From Aurantiochytrium sp. KH105 (lineage: Eukaryota > Sar > Bigyra > Thraustochytrida > Thraustochytriidae): 64,000 nt of DNA. The stretch covers positions 124,001-188,000 of the forward strand of contig BGKB01000077.1 in the NCBI GenBank assembly GCA_003116975.1, read 5' to 3'. The translations under genes were made by a program, and so were the position numbers. Every line of letters begins with the position of its first letter. Within the stretch, counting starts at the first letter, position 1. Under the pieces are notes generated by a model, which was not told the origin of the DNA, did no database searches, and saw nothing but the letters and a program-made list of their open reading frames with translations. Of the stretch, positions 36,373 through 43,206 are shown one piece after another.

Positions 36373-36963
36373 ATGGAGGGCCTGCGCAGGAGCACGCGCG
36401 CAAGGAGGCGGCCCGGCGAGGCCGAGGCCGAGGCCGAGGCCAAGGCGGAGGCCGTCCAACAGGCCAAAAAGCCCGCTCCCGCGGCCAAGAAAACGACAAA
36501 GAAAGCCGAGGAGAAAACGAGCAAACCCAAGAAGGCGGCCTCCACCACCAAGTCCAAGACCAAGGCACCCGCCAAGCGCAAGACCCCCGAAGGCGAGTCC
36601 GAGGAAAAGACGGACTCGAAAAAGCTCGCCAAAGATGATGTCGCGACCGCCGACACGGAACAAGTGGATGCACAGCCCGAGGCAGAGACCGAGGTCTCGG
36701 TTGAAGCTTGTAAATCCTGAGGCGTCTTCAAACGCAGCTTCAAGAAACTGGACGATGCTCTCCGCGAGAGCATGGGCACCAATGCTCCCAAGGTGCTCTA
36801 CAACCCTCAAGAGGCGCGGCCCCGCAAGGGGACTTTCGAAGTCACGCTGAACGGCGAAACACTTGTTTCCCTCGTTGCCATGCCCCGTCCCTTTAAGCGC
36901 CTGCGCGAGCTCGATATCGACGCGCTCGCCGCAGACATCAAGTCCAAGCTGGAGAAAAACTAG
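36373..36963 (+). CDS. SELENOH: Selenoprotein H homologue with in-frame UGA (Sec)
   Basis: Read with UGA as selenocysteine, the frame from the ATG at 36373 to the TAG at 36961-36963 encodes 196 residues. Residues 1-108 are Lys/Ala/Glu-rich and strongly basic (AKKTTKKAEEKTSKPKK), like the nucleolar-targeting, DNA-binding tail of animal SelH but longer. The redox site is C113-K-S-U116; the TGA is at 36718-36720. The sequence after it aligns with SelH: GVFKRSFKKLDDAL, then KVLYNP, then PRKGTFEVTL (animal SelH has PRRGSFEVTL at this place) and a C-terminal helix LAADIKSKLEKN. SelH is a thioredoxin-fold nuclear oxidoreductase. Without recoding, the gene falls into a 115-residue fragment and a headless 3' frame. 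A SECIS fold lies 3' of the stop. The upstream sequence is CGCCATGG, a good start context. Confidence 0.9.
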
Positions 36964-37091
36964 GATTTCATATCAATCCTCACCCCAGCCATATAATTCC
37001 CCTCACGCCTCCGCCATGATGAGCGCGACTCTTCACTTTAAAAGTGAGAGGGAGTAAGAGGGAGAGGGAAAGTCCGCTAAAAGTGCAAGCA

Positions 37092-37200
37092 AGCAGACTC
37101 ATGACGTGCGCGCTCGAGAAAGAAATTCCCAATAAGCCCAACACCTTCTCAATAGAGGAGGAAAGAGGGCCTCGGGCGTGCATCGAACAGCTCGCGTGCT
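37092..37200 (+). promoter_or_regulatory. SECIS element, form II, in the SelH 3' UTR
   Basis: The quartet is ATGAC (37101-37105) opposite CGAA (37184-37187), the tandem G-A core of eukaryotic SECIS elements bound by SBP2. Helix II is 13 bp, GTGCGCGCTCGAG (37106-37118) with CTCGGGCGTGCAT (37171-37183), continuous with three G-U wobbles. Unpaired AA follows at once (37119-37120), at the canonical distance from the quartet. Helix III stacks directly on helix II: GCCC (37136-37139) with GGGC (37167-37170), then a 7-bp hairpin CCTTCTC/GAGGAGG (37144-37161) with an AATA loop. The 5' bulge holding AA is 17 bases, longer than usual. The lower stem is weak (AGCA 37092-37095 with TGCT 37197-37200). All pairings were worked out by hand. 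Confidence 0.85.
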
Positions 37201-37572
37201 GACCGTGAAATGGCACATGAGCCGTCATTGCCGGGTTTTCTATTTTCAGTTTCTTGAACCCCGCGATGCGGCGCCATCTTATCAGTCGCACTTCTTGCCT
37301 GCAGCACAAAAGGCCTACTGATCCCCCTTTCCCCTATTCCCCCTCCCCATAATAGGAGTACTTTCTTGAAATAAAATTGAAAGGTTTACTCGAAATGGAA
37401 AGTGGTGTCTCCCAACTTTGTGAGTTGAAATGGAAACACAAAAACGACACGCAAAAACAAACAAAAGGATATCCAAGGCGGCCGTGGAAATCTCGCCAAG
37501 AACACTGCACGTCAATGCTTTGAAAAAGTGAATCAAAAGAAATACTCTTGTACGTAAAGTATGATCATGGTG
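37201..37572. other. Convergent 3' intergenic region after SelH
   Basis: This separates the SelH 3' untranslated region from the 3' end of the membrane glycoprotein gene on the other strand. It is moderately AT-rich from 37320 on. No further gene or repeat array is seen. Confidence 0.5.
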
Positions 37573-39114
37573 TCAAATCACAGCAACTTCTTCGTCGGCG
37601 TGCGAGGCACCTCGAGACCGATGTTGGCCCTCCAAAAAGGAATCGAACATGGGTTCATCAATCATTTCAAAGTCGCCGAGATGATCGTCTTGTTGATGAT
37701 GATGCCGACCACCGCGCTGGAAACGACGAATGAAGAACAGCCCAACGCCGCAGCAGCAGGTTAGACTTGAAATTACGACTACTGTGCCGAAAAGGTGCTC
37801 GCCAATCCGAGCGGGCTCAGCGTCTGTTGGCGACGCGGTCTCCGGTGCCGCGGCACTTGGCTCGTTGGTGGGGCGCAAGGTTGGCACGTTGAGCGTTGAC
37901 GGTCGTTTCGTGGGTGATGCAATGGTCGGGCTCGCCGTGGGCTTTGCAGTCGGCGCGGTCGTCGCCGGCTTGCTCGGCGAACTTGTGGGCGACTTGAATA
38001 CGGATGCCTCTCCCGCACTCTCAAAGAGAAAGAGACAAGAGTCCTTTTCACGACGTTGCAGAACGAGCAATTGCTCTGCAGTATTATTACCAGCAGCAGA
38101 CACATGACCCGACAATCCTAGCGTCCCGGAGGCAAGGTCCCCAGTCCCAGATGTTGGCAGCGTTTGCGTCGCCACGCTCGCATTCAAGGAAGCAAAAGCA
38201 GCGCTAAGCTCCTCCTGCGTTGTCAACGATGATGCGATCGAATTAGCTGATATCACTGCTGTCCCCGTCGCGTTCGCGGCGATGAAGCGAAGCGCAAAGG
38301 AGTCACTAACGTTTTTCTGCGAGCTTGAGCTGTAGGTTCCCAAAATACCGAGCGAATTGTTCGCGACGGATGATACAAGACTCCACGGACCGTCTTCCGT
38401 CAAGTCAATGCGAAGGAGGCCGACGAGAAGTCCATGATCCATATCGACCAGTGCGACACGTCGCGCAAGAGAAAGCCCTGCAGCCACATCATCAGCTACA
38501 GCGCCACTCGAGGATATCGCTACCGTGCTCGGTCCGATGACTGCCATTGGTCCGAGAGATGCATTTCCAAAACCAAGACGAGCCGTCTGGTTTTCGCTAA
38601 GAATTGGGTTTCCCGTGGTTGTCACAGTGCAGCTACTCAGGTTCGCAATCTGCACGCTTTTCCCGTCGGTGACCAGAACAAAAGCGTCCTTGGAAGAGAA
38701 AGTTTCCCCCGCTTTTGATGATAAAAGTTCACTGTCAAGTGGTGTCGCACCTTGAATCTGTGCAAGCCCATCTATGGAGGAGCATACAATGTCCGGTCCG
38801 CTTGCTGTTTCGTTGTTTGCACCTGCGAGATCTTCGGCATCAAGTGCCCATTGCATGACCTCGCCCGAGGCTCGTACGAGTCTGACTGATCCCGCCGCGT
38901 CGTCCGTGACAGCGCGCAACCAAGCGCCGGCTGCATCGTCAACGCCATCAAGGACGAGCTCACCAGCATCGGTCAGCGCTGCGTTTGCGCCGTGCAACGC
39001 CGACCCTAAGACTAGCAGACTGATCCCAGCAGCGACGGCGATTGCCGAGGTCGTCATACTCCCTCCGCGAGGTCGCGTTCGCGTTCGCGTTCGCATCGCA
39101 CGGTCCCCATTCAT
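37573..39114 (-). CDS. Type I membrane glycoprotein with Pro/Thr/Ser stalk
   Basis: A 513-residue intronless frame starts at an ATG at 39114. An Arg-rich leader is followed by a hydrophobic stretch (AIAVAAGISLLVLGSAL, about residues 24-40) and an ANA-A cleavage-like site. A second Met at residue 20 would give a cleaner signal peptide. The ectodomain (about 45-375) is rich in Ser/Ala/Gly with several N-x-S/T sequons and few cysteines. A stalk of SPT/KPT/SPTKRP repeats (about 385-440), probably O-glycosylated, leads to one transmembrane helix (TVVVISSLTCCCGVGLFFI, about 450-470). A His/Asp-rich cytosolic tail of about 45 residues follows. The domain order implies a surface or secretory-pathway receptor or adhesin. 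No enzyme signature is visible and the ligand is unknown. Confidence 0.8.
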   Translation of the reverse strand: MNGDRAMRTRTRTRPRGGSMTTSAIAVAAGISLLVLGSALHGANAALTDAGELVLDGVDDAAGAWLRAVTDDAAGSVRLVRASGEVMQWALDAEDLAGANNETASGPDIVCSSIDGLAQIQGATPLDSELLSSKAGETFSSKDAFVLVTDGKSVQIANLSSCTVTTTGNPILSENQTARLGFGNASLGPMAVIGPSTVAISSSGAVADDVAAGLSLARRVALVDMDHGLLVGLLRIDLTEDGPWSLVSSVANNSLGILGTYSSSSQKNVSDSFALRFIAANATGTAVISANSIASSLTTQEELSAAFASLNASVATQTLPTSGTGDLASGTLGLSGHVSAAGNNTAEQLLVLQRREKDSCLFLFESAGEASVFKSPTSSPSKPATTAPTAKPTASPTIASPTKRPSTLNVPTLRPTNEPSAAAPETASPTDAEPARIGEHLFGTVVVISSLTCCCGVGLFFIRRFQRGGRHHHQQDDHLGDFEMIDEPMFDSFLEGQHRSRGASHADEEVAVI

Positions 39115-39291
39115 GACGACGGATGTTCGATCGAGAACTGCCAGCCTGCCTCGTCATCTCCGGTCGAGATCAACAAACCTCGACTGACATTTCCGGACCA
39201 GACCCGATCCAAAGGGAAAGGTATTGGTCAGTCAATCAGGCGAGCGGTCGGTAGAGCGGTCGGTGGATAGGTCGATAGGTCACCCATTTCT

Positions 39292-41529
39292 TTATTGCAC
39301 ATTACAATCGCTACCTAGATTTTCCGCGTAATTGTCGGCGATTCGCGAGCGAACCTGCAAGACAGAGTCTCGACTCGCAGCAAGTTCGGCTTGCAATTCA
39401 CGAAGCACCGCGACGCGCTCAGACGAAGAAAGAGCCGCAAAACGCGCACCTGCGTCAGTGTCGCCATCTACATCATCGAGCAGGACATCCATCGTCGGCT
39501 GCTCACCTTCCAAAAACGCATCCAAGAGCGCTGTGAGTCGTTTTGCTGCTCCCAGGTATTGCGTGACTTCTCCGATCACGTCGCGCAAAAGCCTCTCTTC
39601 GTCCGCGCGATGAGAAGCTGCCTTTTCTCGTGATGCTTCTTGTTGCGCTTCCATCTCGTCCAGTTTAAAAGTTGCTTCCTCAAGCTTCTGTTGCAAATCA
39701 GCCTCGAGGTCTCGCGCGACTTCGAGCTGCTCGTCCGACTCCATCGCGCGCTGCTGTACATCTTTGAGCTGACGCAAGGTCGATTCTAATTCGCTTTGCG
39801 CCTCTTGCAGCGCGCTTCGTACCTGCTCGGCCTCTTGTTCTGCGGCCACGCGGTCCCACTCCGCTTGTGTGAGCGTCTTTTCCCGCTGCTCCAGTTCGCT
39901 GCGAAGACGCGCCGCTTCCTTGGTCAGCGCCTTCGATTCCTTCAGTGACAACGAAGAAGAACCATCCATTTCTTTGCGAAAATCTTTTCCTCCTTCGTCT
40001 CCGCTTCCGCTCCTGAGCGCTGCAAGCTCCGCCTCCGCGCGCCGTGCACGCTGCTCGAGCACCTGATTGGCTTGCTTCGACGCTTGCACCTCCTCGAGGC
40101 ACCGCTTCACTTCGGCAAGCATTTCCAAATACTCCTGGCGTCCCGGACCCCGCGCGTTGGCAATGGCAGTCGTCGACGCAAGGGTGACGTCCTCGCCATC
40201 GCCACGCGCACTCTGGTCCTCGAGTCGTAGTTTTCTGCTTTCGCCAGACCGCGCCGACATAAGTGTATGTTCCTGCATCTTGCGCAAGTCGTCCTCTAAT
40301 GCAGCGGTGCGCAATTTTTCCGTCGCAAGCTGGCGACTGGCATCATCCGCGGCTCGTGTCGCTCGCGCGGCGCGGTCATCAGCCCGATCGCGTTCCTCGC
40401 GTGTTTTCGACAAAGAAGCTTCGAGCTCCGCCTCCCGTTCGCGGGCCCGCTCGAGCTGTTTGTGTAGTTTACTTTGCTCGTGCTGTGCAGTCTTGAGTTC
40501 GACGACAATGCTCGAGTTTGTTTGCCGCAGTGCTGCCTCCGTGTGCGAAGCGGTCTTGACCTTTGCATCGGCGATTTCGAGTCGACCGCGTACGAGGTCC
40601 ATGTCACGCTCGAGCAGACCAATCTTTTGGTTCTTCTCCAAAATCTGCTGCCGCAGTTTGTCCTCTGCGCGAAACTTTTCCTTTTCTCCGCGAGAGACGG
40701 TTTTGCGCATGGCTTCCATCTCGCGCGTCAAATGTTTGGTTTTGGTCTGGAGGTTTTTTCGTTCGCCTTCCAGCTGGCGCTGCCGCTCCTGATTCTCCTC
40801 GCGTTCCTTTTGTAATAGGTCGTGCTGCCGTCGCAAGGCCTGTTCGTGATCGATCAGCTCCATTTCGCGCCTCTTGAGCTCGTCGCGTTTCGCCTTGATT
40901 TCTTGCGTCAAACGTGTCTTCGTTTCGAGATTGTCGAGCCGCTGCTCGTTTAGCATAGCCAAGAGGTCCTCGCTCGTTGTCCTTTCTACGAGGGCCTGTG
41001 CGCGCTCACGCGTGCTTTGCGTGCGGCCCCCGTTCGTATAGGGTCGACTTGAGAACTCGTCATTTTCCAGTCGTGTCCATGGCTCGTCGCGCTTTTGGAG
41101 CAGCAACGAAGGCGTGTGTGAACGCACTGGTCGGGAGCTATGACGTCGTCTTTCCTCGAAATCTTTGCGATATTGTTGCTGTTGTTGCAGCTGCTGTTGT
41201 TGCTGTTGTTGCTGCTGCTGGTGCAAGAGGTGTCTTGATCGCTGCATGCCATCGATCCGATCAGCGACAAGAGCTTCGTGCTCTTGCCATCGCCCAGAAT
41301 TCTCGTGGAAGCTAGGCTTTCCCCGCGAGTATGCCGCGTACGAGCTTTCTGGCCTCGGCCTTAGGCTACTTGCACTTTGCTCGAGATGCCACTGTCGCGT
41401 GTCGCCATGCGATACTTTGGAATGAAGCTTTACGCTTGAAACCTCGGCCGAGAGATCAGGCCAAAGACTACGAGTTTTGCGCTCGCCCGTCTGTCCCAGA
41501 CAATCGAGATCCAGCCATCCATCATTCAT
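39292..41529 (-). CDS. Long coiled-coil protein
   Basis: A 745-residue intronless frame starts at an ATG at 41529. Residues 1-100 are unstructured. A poly-Gln run of about 20 residues interrupted by a Leu (about 102-122) follows, then basic sequence. From about residue 170 to 690 the sequence is almost continuous heptad-patterned helix rich in Glu, Lys, Arg and Gln (for example RDELKRREMELIDHEQALRR). It resembles centrosomal, ciliary and golgin-type coiled-coil proteins, but that resemblance is compositional and cannot fix a family. No globular domain, kinase or ATPase motif is visible. Role is inferred only as a structural scaffold. Confidence 0.8.
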   Translation of the reverse strand: MNDGWLDLDCLGQTGERKTRSLWPDLSAEVSSVKLHSKVSHGDTRQWHLEQSASSLRPRPESSYAAYSRGKPSFHENSGRWQEHEALVADRIDGMQRSRHLLHQQQQQQQQQQLQQQQQYRKDFEERRRHSSRPVRSHTPSLLLQKRDEPWTRLENDEFSSRPYTNGGRTQSTRERAQALVERTTSEDLLAMLNEQRLDNLETKTRLTQEIKAKRDELKRREMELIDHEQALRRQHDLLQKEREENQERQRQLEGERKNLQTKTKHLTREMEAMRKTVSRGEKEKFRAEDKLRQQILEKNQKIGLLERDMDLVRGRLEIADAKVKTASHTEAALRQTNSSIVVELKTAQHEQSKLHKQLERAREREAELEASLSKTREERDRADDRAARATRAADDASRQLATEKLRTAALEDDLRKMQEHTLMSARSGESRKLRLEDQSARGDGEDVTLASTTAIANARGPGRQEYLEMLAEVKRCLEEVQASKQANQVLEQRARRAEAELAALRSGSGDEGGKDFRKEMDGSSSLSLKESKALTKEAARLRSELEQREKTLTQAEWDRVAAEQEAEQVRSALQEAQSELESTLRQLKDVQQRAMESDEQLEVARDLEADLQQKLEEATFKLDEMEAQQEASREKAASHRADEERLLRDVIGEVTQYLGAAKRLTALLDAFLEGEQPTMDVLLDDVDGDTDAGARFAALSSSERVAVLRELQAELAASRDSVLQVRSRIADNYAENLGSDCNVQ

Positions 41530-42225
41530 TTATTCGTTCATTCGTTCGAAGGTGAACACGTCGGTCATGCACGTAAGAAATACTGGTTCGACAAATCCTC
41601 AGTCGTTCGCGGAACTTACCTTATGGCTCTCGCCATACAGACCTACATGCGCGTTCCAGGCGTTATTGTCGTTCTCCTCGTTCTGTGTCCACGCGCAGCC
41701 ACCGTCCTCCTCGTTGTCAGTCTCCCTTGCTCTCCTCTCTCCTCCAATCTAACCGGCGCTCGCTCGCCGGGCTTAATCTTTCGATTTTCTCTCTTCGCAA
41801 TGCCCCTTCCCGCCCCGCGCGGACCGGCCAGAGGCGGCGCCAGGCTGGGCTTCGCTGCGGCGGTCTTGCTGCGCCCGTCGCCCGGGTCTGCCCTTCCCCG
41901 GGCCTGGTCCCGCACGCAGACGTACCATCGCTTCGGTCGGGTCGAGCGGGTCCCTTGGTGGTTTGCTCTCTGCGCTCTGTTCTGCTCGGCCGTTTTTCCA
42001 AAGCCCGTGTCTCCAACCAGTCTCAACGCCACGCGGTGACGACGATGCACGGTGATGGTGGGCCTAGGCCTAGTATGTATTCACGCAAGGCGATAATGCG
42101 TAAGTGATGTGGCCGCGATAGCGCCCCTGAAGAAGAGAAGGAAGAACAAGGAGATCGACAAGAAGCTCTTGCTGGCGTCTCGGCGCGCAAAAATGATCAC
42201 GATCTCATTCAAGGAAAAGGACCTA

Positions 42226-42390
42226 TACTGTCCGAACGCAAAATGTAAAGACCTAAAAAACGATACACCAGGTGTCCGTTATGCCCTTGCGCGTTACTCG
42301 CAATGACAATGCTATGGTCGCCCCAACTTACGGAAGAAGAGAGCTAAGTCCGACACGCGTAAGATAAGACTTGATCCAGCGCTCTGCCAG
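42226..42390 (+). pseudogene. Possible decayed ribosomal protein eL42 (RPL36A/L44) copy
   Basis: One frame reads YCPNAKCKDLKNDTP, then ARYSQ, an in-frame TGA at about 42304, then QCYGRPNLRKKRAKSDTRKI and RLDPALC. The order resembles eL42: YCxxxxC...TPHKV...RRYDRKQSGYGG...RKKAKTTKK...LRLEC. Spacing of the first Cys pair and of the RY-to-YG segment fits closely, with an insertion after the Cys pair and a deletion before RY. The in-frame stop, the gaps and the lack of an eL42 N terminus point to a pseudogene or retrocopy. GTAAGT (42100) and GTAAGA (about 42396) flank it and may be chance or relic splice sites. This is a remembered-motif comparison only. Confidence 0.3.
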
Positions 42391-42944
42391 ACGGTAAGAA
42401 TTAAAGCTTCGCGGAACATTTTCACATCTTCTCAATAAATATTTTTTTTTATCAAGCATTCCGTGCATGCTGCTTACAGTAAAGGCTCACAAGGTCAAAA
42501 TGTCGTTCATTTTTTATTTTCTGAAACATGCTAGGGTTCCTGACCCGCCAAGTGAAGGTCGAAACCCCCATTTCTTTGTGCATTTCCATTCTCCGGAGCG
42601 TCGGTCACGGCGTCACCTCACCTTTCCAAATCGATGCTAAAAAGCCCGTTGACGATCCGTGCGATCGAGGGTCGCCCTGCGTCGCGGTGACTACTCATTC
42701 TACCATCGGGTAAAGTAGGAAGTGAGCTCGACTTTCTGGAAATGCTCGACGGAGAGAAATCACGGTCACAGTCAAGGCTTGGCGTATCTTGCTTGAACGG
42801 TACTGGGAAGGGAAGCGGCGTTCTGGCTGCCTGAAAGACCAACGCAGATCGAGGCGTTAACGACTTTTGAAAGACGCAAGGACAGGTGTGCACGCGCATC
42901 GTTTTCATTTCCCTTGCAATTAGCAAAGTGCAGGCAGCTGGCCG

Positions 42945-42945
42945 T

Positions 42946-42984
<39 letters not shown>

Positions 42985-43030
42985 CGCTTGCGTGCGTACG
43001 CGCGTGCGTGCGTGCGTGCGTGCGTGCCTG
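42945..43030. repeat. (GGCT)n then (GCGT)n arrays upstream of the channel gene
   Basis: About nine GGCT units are followed by GCGT units and GCCT units, ending about 180 bases before the start codon of the cation-channel gene. Probably within its 5' region. Confidence 0.85.
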
Positions 43031-43206
43031 CCTGCCTGCCTAGCGCCAGGGCCGGTGCGCAGCGCTTTTCACCCAAAGCGCTGGCGCGCTCGCTTCAAAG
43101 CAATACGTGAGCGAGCGCTGAAGCAACCAAAAAAAGTGCGTCGCGCTCTCAAATCCTTCTTCCTGGCTGCCTGCCTTCACACGCAAAAGTCAGCGATCCA
43201 GCGACC

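Larger units (their letters stand above)
41530..43206. other. Divergent intergenic region with a ribosomal-protein-like relic
   Basis: This separates the coiled-coil gene (minus) and the cation-channel gene (plus). It holds an eL42-like relic at 42226-42390, an AT-rich patch (42410-42530), a GGCT array (42945-42984) and GCGT/TGCC repeats (42985-43040) just upstream of the channel gene. Other frames are overlapping and repeat-driven. Confidence 0.5.

Noticed and set aside
37016-37060. An earlier ATGATGA with an AAAA loop as the SECIS
   Set aside because: Helix II would be mismatched and the AA distance too long. The element at 37101-37187 fits every criterion.
42303-42306. In-frame TGA in the eL42-like stretch as a second Sec codon
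   Set aside because: There is no CxxU or similar redox context, eL42 is not a selenoprotein, and I found no SECIS quartet with a helix nearby. A nonsense mutation is simpler.
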